Below, one piece after another: positions 35,069 through 47,519 of a stretch of 64,000 bases of DNA. Location: assembly GCF_000516985.1 (NCBI RefSeq), contig NW_006917093.1, positions 4,092,001-4,156,000 on the forward strand. Direction: 5' to 3'. Source of the DNA: Pestalotiopsis fici W106-1 (lineage: Eukaryota > Ascomycota > Sordariomycetes > Amphisphaeriales > Sporocadaceae). Numbering within the stretch: position 1 is the first letter of the stretch; the number at the start of each line of letters is the position of its first letter. The notes beneath the pieces are model-generated. The model worked only from the letters and a program-made list of their open reading frames with translations. It made no database searches and was not told the origin of the DNA. The position numbers and the translations under genes were made by a program.

Positions 35069-37484
35069 GATTGAGTGACTTTATCTCAATACCAGCACAC
35101 ACCAATTGAAAAATGAAAAGGCAGAAAAAATAAGCTCTTATTTCAGAATTCAGGAACCACCCAAGTATAGACGACTGAGTTGGTGGCGGCGGACTGACCC
35201 GGTCGTCATAGTCGTCGTGTTCCCACTTTTCTTGACCTGCCCCTTTCAGTAAGAAAAAGGGTCCAGTAAGCCTGCACCCAATTTCGCGCATGAGGAAAGA
35301 CGAACGGTAATTGCTTCCTGAACGGATGAAAGAAAAAGCTTGTTTCTCTCTCACATGTCTTATCTCTATACAGTGAGTCGAGCTGTACCTGCGGCGATCA
35401 GCGCGATCACCACTAGATCCTAATCTACAATTTGCAACTTTCAGATACCAGTGGACAGATGCGATTAAAGGCCATGATACGACTTTATTTAGAAGTAATT
35501 TGATCGATACTTGACTGATTTAGTCTGGCTCATTGTTGACATACAAGTTTCTTTTCTTGTTCCTCCAAAGCTGGATCTTTCAAAATTCTGATTGGTGCCC
35601 ACGTGCCAAGTCATCGCATACAGATGTTCATGTGATGCAGTCAGCAATACAATGGCAATTGACATATCATTATTTCCCCCCATGACGTAAGTTTCGGATG
35701 CAGTCTTCGTCTACAGTATCATTAGTCCATGTTGCTGTTCGAATGATGTAGTCATCACCAGTTGTGTCTTTGCGTTGAACGATGCACGTTAGCGACGATG
35801 CTCACAATGCAAGTTTGCCTCGTCGCATGGATGAGGGAAGCGACAGCGTCCTTTCGCATAGCCAGAGCACCTCTGTCTCTGCCATCCCGGGCCCAACAGA
35901 GAGATGCTGGGGTTGAAATGGCACGCAGCATATCAGATTATTTCACATTCATGTCTTCCAAGTTAATCAAGTACAGGAAGATTCAGGTCTAGCAGAGGAC
36001 AAAATCAGTCTTGCCGCAAATCGAAGGCCATGTCGAAAGCAATATGGTGGGAGTCAATTTAGATGGTGGGAAAGAAAGACAAAAACAAAGGGCGAGACAT
36101 AAGGTCCATACACTCAATACCATAAAAATAAACTATCGCGGCAGGGCGATCATACTTTGGAAGAAGTGTCGTATTCCGATGCTTCTGCCAATTGTTAATG
36201 ATGCTTGGGAACATGCCCCACTATTATCGTCCATAACCACCTTACAAGTTCTATTATTGTTATCATAAAACAGTGCTAGGAAATGCCTAGTATATAAATG
36301 AGGGGAAGTAATGGAGATTAGCAAATGTGCAGGTAACCGCATTGACCCTGCAAGGTAGAGAAAACCGCCAAGTGAATGCTGTATCATAACAGCATTCACA
36401 TACTGCAGAGATGCATCCTCATGGTGCCTAGGGAACCTCTTTTAACGATTTCTAGGTGCAATAACTCGCTGGCGTGTCCGCTGTTGACAGCACGAGTGAG
36501 GATGGCTTTGGCAGGATATCGGGTACTTTGCGGTCCATCTTTGAGACTGCTTTGCACAAGTTGCTTGTATCACTGCAGACCCTTTTCATCTCTCAGAAAT
36601 ACAATCATATAATGATGAAGTTGTCATTACAACCAATTGGTACTTTAAAAACGACCTTGCTAAGGAGTCTCAGCCTAGATGATCCGTCACTATTGGGCGA
36701 TCCTGGTTTTGGAGTCTGCTCTACTCCGGGATCCCATCAGATTTTGGGTTCACCGATTCTAAAATGACACCAAGTTTTGAACTTGCCTTGAAGCAAACAG
36801 ATATCCCCAAGGCTTCCATATGTCTATAAAGGCCAAAAAGGAGTTATCGATAACAAAAGGGCAGGCCACCATTGGTCTAAGATGACAGAATCCCATGGGA
36901 CGATGATGTGCTTGGCGCTAAACCCGGATTGTGGGTTTCTCGCGGGGCCGCAACTCGCCCGCCAGCACGGAAGTACCAAGGGTCCCCCGAGAGGCGAACA
37001 ACGACAAGCTGCATCATTGCCCTGGAACTGTGGTATCTTGTGCCTGGAAATCTTCTTTCAATTGCTGGTATTACGGTAAAAATTAACGGCTTCTTGCCTC
37101 CTTTCGTTCGAGAAACCCAGCAGGGATAGCCATTGTTTGCATGAAGCATCCCAACGACTACTACGTCTCTAACCTACCTTGGCTATCGTGCCCAAGTATC
37201 ACAGCGCAATTTCCATCTTGACTCGGCTTCGGTGGATTATACCCGGCGATGGTGTCATCGGGCTCTTCGGGGCTAGCAGGCCATAGTAGCCTCCACTGCC
37301 CCGAAATCCCAGAAAAGAGCATGGATCGTAGAGGCTTCGATATCATTCATAGAGACGCGGCACACTCCGCTCGAGGCACGCGCTGGGGATAAATATACAC
37401 GACTTGTTGCCATGCCTCTCACCCAAGAATAACAGTGTCCTTGTTCCTTCTTTCATTGCAGTGTCTTTTCAATATTCCGCAGCA
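35069..37484. other. 2.4-kb gene-free region
   Basis: No supported gene. AT-rich around 35400-35560 and 36100-36290. Overlapping frames near 36877-37149 on both strands carry no recognisable content. A TATA-like ATAAATATA at 37389-37397 lies about 90 nt before the arylsulfatase start. Confidence 0.45.
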
Positions 37485-39516
37485 ATGGTCTCAGCCAAGC
37501 AGGTCGCCCTAATGGGCCTGTCGACGTTGGCATCCGCCAGTGTAAACTCTACTGGCAACTCTACACTGACCAAGCCGAACTTTGTCTTTATCATGACAGA
37601 TGATCAAGACTTGCATCTCAGCTCTCTGGACCACATGCCATTGGTTCAAAAGTATCTTGCGGATGAAGGAACTATATTCAACAAGCACTTTTGCACCGTT
37701 TCCCTTTGTTGCCCATCTCGGGTCTCCTTGTTGACCGGCCGTGCTGCTCACAACACGTCAGTACCTTGTTTCGTGAACCGTTTTTCTCGGCATGGACGCT
37801 GATTATTTGTGATATAGTAATGTGACAGACGTAAGTCTCCCGTATGGAGGTTACCAGCAATTCATCAACAATGGACTGCACGAGAAATATCTCCCTGTCT
37901 GGTTGCAGGAAGCAAACTACAACACCTACTACACTGGCAAGCTCATGAACGGCTTTTCGGCAACAACATACAACAATCCGTACCCGGCAGGGTGGAATGA
38001 CAGCGACTGTAAGCGGAATTCTTCGATCCTTCTTTGGTTTACTTGAGATTGACTTGATCCAGTTTTGGTTGATCCACAAACATACTGGTACTATAACGCC
38101 TCCATGTCGCGAGACAACTCGACACTGCGCTACTTGCCTGGAAATTACTCCACAGATGTGATAGCTAACACGGCCCTGGAGTATCTTGACCTTGCCGCCG
38201 TCGCTGGTCAGCCATTCTTTCTGGGCGTTACCCCAATTGGACCTCATGCGGAAATGAAACCTTCCTTGTCGGGCGAGTTCCTTTTGCCAACACCGGCGGA
38301 TAGGCATGCGAACCTTTTCCAGAACTTGACCGCACCTCGATCGCCTTCTTTCAACAAACTACAGGTAAGCAGTTGCGCCCCCTTTTGTAACTCTCTCCAA
38401 CAGTTGCTAAACTCACTATAGGGGAGCCCTGTCGGCTACTTTGCCACATTGCCCGAGCTCAACGACACAGAAGTGGCCTATGTGGATCTCTTCTATAGGA
38501 AGCGTATCCAGTCTTTGCAAGCAGTCGACGAATTGGTCGAAAGTGTCGTCAAAAAGCTCGAGGCATTGAACCTATTAGACAACACATACATCATCTATAC
38601 CTCTGACAATGGTTTCCACATTGGCCAACACAGATTGCCACCAGGAAAGACGACTTGTATCGAGGAGGACATTAATGTCCCGTTTGTCGTGCGTGGCCCT
38701 GGTGTCGCCAAGGGCGCAGCCTACAACCAGCCCACGACGCACACGGACATTGTCCCAACTCTCTTCACATTGGCCAACATCACCCTGCACGATGACTTTG
38801 ATGGCGAGCCGATACCCGTGACTACGGACCTCCAAGCCCGGACTGTGGCCAAGTCGGAGCATGTCAATGTCGAGTACTGGGGAGAAGGCATCATGGAGGG
38901 GACAATTTCCAACTGGGTAACATCGAGTGAGTCTTCCCCAGCGGCAACCCACAAGTCCTCGCCTAGTATCATACTAATACTAATTTCAGCCCTGCCCAAC
39001 AACACCTACAAGCACGTTCGAGTAGTGTCTGATGCTTTCGACCTCTCGTACACGGTGTGGTGCTCCAACGAACACGAGCTTTTTGATTTCAAGGTATGGC
39101 TTTTGACCCCCATGAACTCTCATTCAACGCGCGACAATGCTGACCATGCTCACCCCCCCAAAAAGACGGATCCTTATCAAAACACAAACCTCTACGGCCA
39201 GTCAGGTCTCATTGCGGGCTACGACGCCGAAAAGTTGACGGCCCGTCTGGACGCGCTGCTGCTCACCCTCAAGGGCTGCAAGGGACGCGTATGCACGAGA
39301 CCGTGGGAGACGCTGCACCCGCAAGGCGACGTGCAGAACCTGACGCAGGCTCTGGATTCCAAGTACGACCAGTTTTACCTCGAGCAGCAGCCCAAGGTGA
39401 GCTTCTCGCAGTGTGCCGCCGGGCAGCTGTTGGAGTACGAGGGCCCGCAGACGCCGCTGGGATACGGCGGTGTTGACTCTGCAGAATTGTTGAAAAACTG
39501 GGACCTGTGGACGTAG
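37485..39516 (+). CDS. Secreted arylsulfatase
   Basis: Sulfatase of the alkaline-phosphatase superfamily, about 560 residues, that hydrolyses aryl or sugar sulfate esters; often induced by sulfur need in fungi. ATG 37485 opens a leader (VSAKQVALMGLSTLASASV). Metal-binding MTDDQD and the modification motif CCPSR in SLCCPSRVSLLTGRAA are clear; the first Cys is the one expected to become formylglycine. GPHAEMKP and YTSDNGFHIGQHR supply further active-site residues. Five introns keep frame: 37757-37817, 38009-38062, 38365-38421, 38927-38989 and 39094-39165. The last exon ends KNWDLWT. It is immediately followed by a broken DAPG-hydrolase-like gene. Confidence 0.94.
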
Positions 39517-39599
39517 TAATGATGCAAATCTCATGAGATTCTAGTTAATGCTAATGATGAATATAATATCTATATCCGCACTGTCATGGACCCTAGGAT

Positions 39600-40345
39600 C
39601 TTGACTCTTGAACGCTTCACCCTGGAGCCAGGCTATCTTGTGTGTGAGAATGGTTGGTATGCCATGCCAGATACCTCGAGACAAGTGGCATCGCTGACAA
39701 GCTTCCCAGTACCAATGCTGATATGACTGTATGGTGGTTCCGATGGTACACCGTCGACTCCAAACATTACGCCCTGTGGTCTTCGTATGAATGCGTCAGC
39801 GTAGTGTCGCAGATGGCCCACTGCATGCACCGCATCGATCTCGCGGACGAAGAGAAATGGGCCGATACCACACACTTGGCCAACAAGTTTCTCGGCGCCG
39901 ACTGAACGGCCGTCAACATTAGCTTCATGGGCCCCGCCGTGTTTGGGATGCCGCGGCAGGAGTTGCGTGCTGTTGGCCATGAAACCGCCACCTGCGCCAA
40001 GATCTGACATGATTTCCTGCACAATCTCGAGATGGCAGATACTTCACACTTGATGGAGGAAGACTTGAGGTTTCAACCCACGCAGCCGGTTTAGTTCTAG
40101 GCATCAGCCACGGCTGGCTGTCTGGAGGGCAAGGATGTCTCTCCAAGTCTTGGCGCTAAAGTCGGTGTCAAGGCCGAGCCCGTGGGTGGATATGTCTCTT
40201 ATGAGCACTTCTTACACAATCAGATGGTATTCGCAAGCCTGGTGTCCTTCCTGCCAACTTTGGTTCCGAGTCCAAGGAGGGAAAGTTGGAAGAGCGCTGA
40301 AAGGCTCGATCATTCGCCAGGTGTCAGAGTCAACAGGTCTCTAAT
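39600..40345 (+). pseudogene. Broken DAPG (phloretin-type) hydrolase-like gene
   Basis: Pieces in two frames resemble the acid DAPG hydrolase PhiG family, enzymes that cleave C-C bonds of acylated phenolics. 39619-39725 reads LEPGYLVCENGWYAMPDTSR. After a frame change near 39715 comes MTVWWFRWYTVDSKHYALW, then ANKFLGAD and a TGA at 39903. The frame goes on as ISFMGPAVFGMPRQELRAVG, then a TGA near 40005, a further stop near 40090, and later VGGYVSYEHFLHNQMVFA. At least one frameshift and several stops make it a pseudogene. Family assignment is from remembered motif order (WW-W, YALW, GH) and is less sure than the fact that it is broken coding DNA. It ends against the convergent VPS62-like gene. 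Confidence 0.6.
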
Positions 40346-41940
40346 TCACCTGACTATGATGCGTAATGTCGTCTCTGAATTCGAGCGTCTCCAGTGGTAC
40401 ATCTGCCCCGGTATTGACTTTCCTGTATCCCTGCCTCCTGGAGAGATACCCTTTGATGGCACGTCGAGTGCAAAGGATGATGGTAACAATGACACCAAGG
40501 AACACCAGCCCCGATAACCAAGCTCTCCACCCGCGGAAGAAATATGGGTAGAGCAACATGAAGATGGCGACGGCCCGTTGGATCCATGGCCTTTTTTCCT
40601 TATGGTCGGGCGAGAGTCCCTTTCTCACAAGTTGCTTCGTGAGGGGTCCGGTCGGGCCAGTCACGTAACGTTTCAAGCCAAAGTACGGGACTGTCCTCTG
40701 ACGCGGATCATCATCGGCATATTGAACGTCGCCCCAGCGCCCAGAAAAATAGAGAAACGAGGTAAAGTTTGACGTCTCCGTTGATCCAGTAGGGAATATG
40801 CGGCTTAGCCTCGACGTATCGCTATCAAAATGATAAAAGTATGCCGACGAGACGGGGTCCCAGCGAAGTCCTGCATCACAGTAATCCACCAAGACGGAAT
40901 CATGCGTGTGGTTTCTAGACATGTCGACTGATTTAGCTACGATCTAGTTCTGTTGAGAATGTGGCGTGGTGAACCTACCCAGGCGACACCCAGTTCGCAT
41001 GTGAGCCATACGCGCTGTATACTATAGGCTGAAGTAATATTGCTATTAGTGATGCGCGATGTTGGAAAATGCTTTCATGGACATACCCGTTCATCTTCGA
41101 TAGTCAGAGCCGCATGATCCCAATCATATGCGGAACCGTCCGAGTGTTCACTATAGTAAATACCAGTAGGCTTGCCCCCACGGAAGCGGATCATATTATG
41201 CTCCCTGCGGAAGTAGAGTCAGCGATGGTTTCTACTGAGGAGCAATTTCAATGACTTACCAATCCCCAACGTGATCACCAAAACTTGCATTAGTATCGAT
41301 TCGGCTCCCTAACACGCCGTTGAGAGGTGGTAACACCTGGGTGATATTGGGACCTCGGTCATACGAGTAAAAGTAAAAGTAAAATGCGTCGACATCGCCA
41401 GCATTCTCCCCAGACTCTACTAGAATGACAGCACAGGCAGTGGCATTTGACAGCAAGCCTGCCTCATTCGGCGTTTCTCCATACAGCCAGGTGGGCAAGC
41501 CTGTAATGTCTTCGTTGGCTGTCAATGCGACTGGATTGCCTTCAGGCCTGTCGTTGAGCAAATCCAAATTATCAAGATCGAGCTCAGGGAGATTGGCAAT
41601 GGGCTCTGTGCCAACTGTTGGCGTAGTATGTTGCACATGTTGTAGTATATCTGATGGCCTGAAAGGGTCCTGCGAATGAAGCCACACTAGTGGTGCTGTG
41701 TTCAAGTCCGGGTGAGTATATGGCCTAATCGCATGCTTTGCAAAATTGCACAAATTTGGTGTAGTGCTTACCATGACGGATGATATACTCTGGAACATCT
41801 CCGGGGGTCTCACCCAATGTTGGCGTAGCTGCGCGCGCAGTCGGATCTATCGGAGAAATCAGTGCAAGAGAGGACTGCGCGCCTAACAGCAGCACCACCG
41901 AAGCTGGTATAATAGCACGGGACTGGCCTAGACGAATCAT
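40341..41940 (-). CDS. VPS62-family protein with signal peptide and C-terminal membrane segment
   Basis: Protein of the fungal VPS62 (vacuolar protein sorting 62) family, about 440 residues in five exons. ATG 41940 opens a hydrophobic leader (RAIIPASVVLLLGAQSSLAL). The family core follows: PLVWLHSQDPFRPSDILQHV, YFYFYSYDRGPN, GSRIDTNASFGDHVGDWEHN, RFRGGKPTGIYYSEHS and SAYGSHANW. The exon at 40922-40341 starts near SRNHTHDSVLVDYCDAG, carries a likely transmembrane helix (LSGLVFLGVIVTIILC) and ends in a short cytosolic tail. The helix suggests anchoring in a vacuolar, ER or plasma membrane. Yeast Vps62 is linked to cytoplasm-to-vacuole transport, but the biochemical role is unclear. Converges on the DAPG-hydrolase-like pseudogene. 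Confidence 0.82.
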
Positions 41941-42405
41941 GGCTTGGACGAGGGGGTCACAATCTTTTACCGATATACGATAATTGATCCGCCAATTGGC
42001 TATATCAAATGGGAGGAAGTTTTTTTTCACCGGTTGAGGATTTTTCTTTATGCCCGCGGCCAATTTTTGTTCAAGTTGACCGGCTTTGTCGGCTTCCTTC
42101 ATTGCATTTGTTTGGGCTGCGCTGGGTGGGAATCTGCGGGAAAAAAATTGGGGCCTGTCATCTCGATCCCGGGGCCTACGCTGTGCTGACGCCTAGGGAT
42201 AACCCAGGTATGTAGGTGTATAACCTGTGAGCTAAATCCTGCAAGGGGCGTGGATTAAGATAAATTTTATGTTTGCGTTATGTTTTACGCGCACCATGAG
42301 GCAAAGATTCCCAGAGCAGATATTTTGGTTGTCGCAACATTTACTCGCGATGGGAGATGGTTGGAATCAATGACGCAATAGCATGGACCCATCGGATGTT
42401 GTGTG
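41941..42405. other. Intergenic, no gene seen
   Basis: Promoter side of the VPS62-like gene and 3' flank of the F-box gene. Short frames only. Confidence 0.5.
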
Positions 42406-43353
42406 CTACACTGAAGCTATGATGACTGCTTTGCTGGCGCTACTAACTTGCTGCGCTTCCGACTGTTCCATGGCCTGAATGAGATGATTTGAGCGTACGA
42501 GGAGTTCTGCACGAGTTAGCGAAATTGTTTAGAACATCGGGGAAGAATTGCAAGCTGGTCTGACCTTGATACTCCAATACATACGAAACTGGAGGGTCCT
42601 CGCCCGGACCGACCAAGATCGGAGCTTGCACGTCTGGCTTTTCGATAACCTTCAATCGAATACCATAATTCTTGGACGAATCAGTCCACACAATAGCAGA
42701 GCTGGCCAGATCCGAAGGAGAATCAGGTTGCCAAGATGACGGCTTTGATGATTCATTTGCCAACCATTCTCGCCATATTCTAATCACGCACTCGACAACG
42801 TTCACGTAGCTGAGAAATAGGCCGCGCTTCGGCCCGACCTTGATCATGTTGATGATTGTACAAATCTGTGAGAACAGCTCCGACGGTTCGAGGTATATAT
42901 CGTGCGTCGGCCACTCAACAATTGGTTCCTCTTTGCCTTCGAGAACAGATTTGGTAGCATGTCGAGCGCGGGGCCGCCTGTGCTCCTCGCTCAAGACGGG
43001 CCTGAATCGCGAGTATAGATTCCCAATGCTGGTGAGCGTCGGATCAAGCCCGACGGCTTCAAGACCATCGGTGCCTAGATAGTCGCAAAACATGTAGGGC
43101 GTTGAGATCTTGGCGCTGGGGTGATAACATTCCAGTATCAACTCATGGTCTTGCAAAGCGATGGCCTCGACGAGGCGAGCATAATGTAGGCGGGAGACTA
43201 GCCCATAGAACCGCTGTGACACCAGCGCCAGGGGCAGCAGAGCCTGCGTTGGGAACAATTCAAGGACGTGTATCAATATCTGCCTGAAATCAGCAAAATG
43301 CCTCCCGTTGTCATGAATCGCAAGCGATATACCTCGTTTGGCAGGCCGTCCAT
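42406..43353 (-). CDS. F-box domain protein
   Basis: Predicted substrate adaptor of an SCF ubiquitin ligase, about 275 residues. The first exon is tiny: ATG 43353 gives MDGLPNE. A GTATAT...CAGGCAG intron then leads to ILIHVLELFPTQALLPLALV, so the join restores a classic F-box LPNEILIHVLELFP. The later part (residues about 40-230) is hydrophobic and charged with no recognised repeat. A second intron near the end (GTCAGA...GTGCAG, about 42506-42561) changes the C-terminus to ELLVRSNHLIQAMEQSEAQQ, ending at TAG 42408-42406. Without that splice the frame would stop at 42443. The target protein is unknown. Acts in cytosol or nucleus by family. Confidence 0.78.
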
Positions 43354-44236
43354 TGTGACTGAATGCTGTACAGTCGGAGATGTTTTTTGCGATGGACTTG
43401 TGGTGTCTAATACAGGACTCGTATATCAGTTGAAAGGCCAGGTCGAAAAATCATGGATGGAACTGCCGAGCGATGATGTGATGTTCCGCAGTCAACGATG
43501 CAAGCCTCGAATGCCGTTACTTGTACGGTGGCGAACAATTTAGGGGACTAGCAACAAATGGATGGAGCAAAGAGCAGCCCAGGTACTAAATGACAGGTAT
43601 CTTGGATAGGAAACAATCTGGATGCGTGAAGAGACGAAACTACGGAGACGGTCTGAGATATCTCGAATGGGACAAGTCTCAAGTATTGCGGGATGCCAAT
43701 AACTACGAGTGATGATGATGAAATGTGGTCAATCGAGGAGAGATGCTCCCGGTATCTGCCACCCGCATTGGTGGTGGGGGTGATGAAGGCGTTGATAACC
43801 CCCACCACGGCGACCGTGACTGTCTCGGTCTGGCGGAGACGCCACGGAACTAGCGGGGTGGGAAGCTATGAATTTGAGAGCGGTGGTAAGAAGACATCAA
43901 TGGCAACACGCAATGGAAATGACCGTAAATCTACAGTTCTCATAATGTTGGAACCAATATGTTCAATGCATCGCTTAAATGCAGAAAATAGAGCTGAGTT
44001 GGCGGGCTGCAGGTAGGAAGTGGCATCGAAATGTACGAGGCACCGTTCCTGTAGCTGGGATGCCTGCCCGCAGGCTATAGGCAGTCAAGGGTACAGATGA
44101 TTGCGACAACGCGCCAGATTTATATTCGCGGGTCTGACGGACCTTTTTCATCGCAACATTGTGTTGCTTCTCTTTTCTTTTTGATTATTAATTCTACATT
44201 ACTAGCACTTGGAGCTCTTGAAAACTCTTGGAAACA
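43354..44236. other. Intergenic, no gene seen
   Basis: F-box promoter side and amidase 3' flank. An imperfect GGTGGGGG / CCCCCACC pair near 43770-43806 could fold, but nothing else supports a function. Confidence 0.45.
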
Positions 44237-46182
44237 TTAGAACAGAATCGCTCCTCCAGTCATCGAACCGCCGGGCTTTGGGATAGACAAGACGCCAGCA
44301 CTAACGAGGTCCTGCGCCAACCTCGGAATGAGTCCATCGCATCCCTTGGCGACCATGATATCAACAGACACGGGAAGATACTCTGTATGATTCGTTATGT
44401 CACTAGCCGATGCGACCTCTCCAAGCGGGAAGACACTATCGGGCACCTCGCTAAAGATGGTCATCCGGCTTAGGGACCAGCCCAACGGCACCCCAGGTTC
44501 GTCGCCATAGACGTCGCGGTCGCCAAAGCTACCAGTGCTCTGTGTGTGGAGAAGAATTCCAGAGGAACACATCAGAGGATCATCGACGGGAGCCAAGACC
44601 TCTGTGTTGAACCAGTCCATGAACAGAGTCTTGTTCTTCTTGGCATCGTCGAGGATCGAGTCGGGCTGGGTGTCTGCCCATCCCCAACGGTTACGCGGCG
44701 AGGGATCAATGTAAGGCAGGCGACCATCATGTACAGCTTGAATTTCGTTTAGTCACAGCATACATGGACCCGTCAGGGTAGACAATGCTTACCAGCGTAG
44801 TCGCTATAAAACGGCTCCCTCACGAGGGGAATCTGTTCCTTGGTGATCAATGCAGCATACGTGGTGCTCAGAAGCTCGGTGAAGTTGAGGCTTGCAACCT
44901 CGGCAGGGCCTGTTGCAGCCCACTGCTCATCGATATCGTACGCAGTCAGCGTCGCCTGAAGCAAACTGGCCAAATTGATGGCAAATTCGTTGAGCATCTG
45001 TCCCTCGGCGGTATCGTTTGCGGGAAAGTCAAGGGTGAATATCTTCGTAGGATAACTCGGTGCAGTCTCCGCAAATGAAGTAAAGTTGTCGCCGTACATT
45101 GCTGCTTGCGCAGCCCCCCAGATATACGGGTCGCGAGTCAAGAAGCCGGAAGTGTCCAGAGTCGGCGACATGGGCATGACATAGTCCAAGCTGACAAGAC
45201 CGTGACTTGGCCTGTTTCCAAAGACGCCAGAGACTCCCGCCGGGCCGCGAATGGAGCCACCAGTGTCACTTCCCACAGCCAGGTCAAGCCATTCGTATGA
45301 AGCAATGGATGCTCCAGCTCCTGAGGACGACGACGAAGGGCTCTGATAACCGTCGCCACGTGGATTGAAGGGCGCATGGTAGTCAACCCAATCGGCAGTA
45401 GGGTTCTCGCCGTTGGCAAACTGCGACAGCTTCTGTGTGCCGACAATGACCGCCCCAGCATCAATTAGGTTCTGTATGGCGGGCCCCGTCACATTTGCTG
45501 GTGGGTATAGCGCATACCAAGCTCGATTTCCTCTTGAACTCTTGACACCGGCTAGATCATATAGGTCCTTGACGCCGACACGGACACCGGCGAGGGGCTT
45601 CTCCGCTGTACGCGTAAAGTATAGTCGCGAAGGCACACCAATAGTCAAAGAGCTGCTGCTCTGTACGTGAGCTGACAGTGTCTGGAACTTGCCATCTGGT
45701 TGCTGTAAAAGTGGCTCCAGAAAAGCACCGGCAAAATCCTCGTACAGGCGATATGCCTGATGCACCTCTCCGCTAAAGACGTTGAGGAAATAAGGGCCGG
45801 TCGGCACTGTCAGAGCACCCGAAAGACTAAAGACCGATGATTGAACACCAGAGTAATAGCTGGTGTTTATTGTCCCACAGCCCGAGCTGTTTGTCATTAC
45901 GACAGCTCCGGTAAAGCCAGGTTGCCATACATCGTCGTCGACTGTCCAATTAGAGAACAGGCTTCCGAGGCTGTCTGGTAGTACATCCTCCGCAACAATC
46001 GTGATGGGTGCAAAGTCGAATGCAGTTGCCAAGTTGGCAGATTGAATGGCTCCCGTCAGGATCTTTCCCTCGGAGAAGGGCGGTATAAAATAGTTGACAC
46101 CATCCAAGTTCAAAGTGGTCCCCTGGGGCACAATTTGCGCCACAGCCAAAGTGGCCAGGCTGATCAATGACAACAGCTTCAT
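44237..46182 (-). CDS. Secreted amidase-signature hydrolase
   Basis: Hydrolase of the amidase signature family, about 625 residues in two exons. ATG 46182 opens a signal peptide (KLLSLISLATLAVAQ). An N-terminal extension of about 170 residues of unknown fold precedes the amidase core. The Ser-cisSer-Lys triad is visible: Lys in VRVGVKDLYDLAG, the cis-Ser in the SSSSSGAGAS stretch, and the nucleophile Ser in VGSDTGGSIRGPAG. A GTAAGC-AAG intron (about 44734-44791) joins YADYAG-type sequence to VHDGRLPYIDPSPRNRWGW. Family members hydrolyse amides, and some fungal relatives act on hydroxynitriles, peptides or indole acetamide. The substrate cannot be assigned. Secretion is predicted only from the leader and the N-glycosylation sites. 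Confidence 0.9.
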
Positions 46183-47519
46183 CGGGGCCGGTCGCGGTCT
46201 CAATCGTGAACGAGACTGATCACACAGAAGCAGTGGAGGAAGAAGAAGATATGCGCCTGAACTTATACTTATCTGCGGAGGTGTCGGCTCTGCTATCCCC
46301 GGACATGGATGCTGGGGCAGATAAGCGAATCTGACTGGCACAACATGGATGCATCGTTGTCAGACGACTCTGCTGGGGATACGAGGGGAATAGATTTGGA
46401 CTTTGGCTAACCATCTTGGACATTTCAAGAATCGCAGGTTGTCTACCAGCAGATTGTCACTGGCAGCAGTCCACCTCCGTGGTTGGAAATCTCGGGATCG
46501 GGTCTCATTGGGCCATTATTAATATGGCCATATCTATAACATCAATCATCTCCACTCCCTATCACTTGGCAAAAGCAGGAATCCCTCACTAGCATCGGAA
46601 GCCCGTCTGATGGTGTCCCATTTCCCGACATCGCAGGATTCCGAATGCTTATTTCAAGCCCCATCTGCATGCGGTCATCTTCAATAAATACACGTATGTA
46701 AAATACATATGCACAACCCGTATAAATAACATGATCTAGTATAATAGGTTTCAACTTCATAAGTAGGCAGCTTCAATCTGCTCACGATACATATGGGTTG
46801 CGTTGGATACTGGCCGAGATTCTTTTACAGGGGGGCTGCTTAGCACTAGGGCCCCTAAGCCGACAACGCCGACGGAATCGACATGCATGAAGTTGGAAGA
46901 CAGCAAGCACCCACCAGGTTCAATTACAATTCCATTCACACCCTCACAATGACTTAGTATCATGTCTCTCCGCCTCTGCGTTAATTTCGCACTGTAAACG
47001 TAATAAGAGCGATGCGCTATATACCAAACTGTTCAGGCAGCTGGGCAGAGACAACCCCTACCGACACCGATGATTGACAGCTCATTCGAGGTTTGTTCAC
47101 GGATCATATGATTGGCCATGTACAAAGTATATAACTACCAATGGCAGTAAATCATGAGTATCACACAAACCATTTGAGAATTGTCTCGAAGTCTGCGTAC
47201 TTGGCGTCATATGATAAACTAATCCCAATTGTGATAGCCTACCAGAGTAGATTCAGTTATTTTTCATATATGTACCTCTTTTTTCTTCTCTTTTTTCTTC
47301 TCTTTTTTTCTTCTCTTTTTTTCTTCTCTTTTTTTCTTCTCTTTTTTCTTCTCTTTTTTCTTCTCTTTTTTCTTCTCCTCTCTCTCTCTCTCTTTGTCTG
47401 TCCGTTTTTTTGGCCCTTTTTTTCATTTCGATTTTAAACAGAAAGTCAATCAAATATAATTATGCACGGGTCTTCGACTAGAAAATATCGCTCACGATAG
47501 GATTTTACTAATTTTTGAG
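46183..47519. other. Intergenic with pyrimidine microsatellite
   Basis: No gene is supported. It contains the promoter side of the amidase gene and a long CT-rich simple repeat at 47275-47398. Confidence 0.5.
47275..47398. repeat. Pyrimidine microsatellite, unit about TTTTTTCTTCTC
   Basis: About nine near-perfect copies of a 12-13-bp unit of T-runs and CTTCTC, ending in a (TC)n run. One strand is almost purely pyrimidine. It lies about 120 bp beyond the 3' end of the minus-strand receptor gene. Confidence 0.95.

Noticed and set aside
43765..43810. GGTGGGGG / CCCCCACC inverted pair as terminator or transposon end
   Set aside because: Imperfect, short and without target duplications or a paired partner elsewhere.
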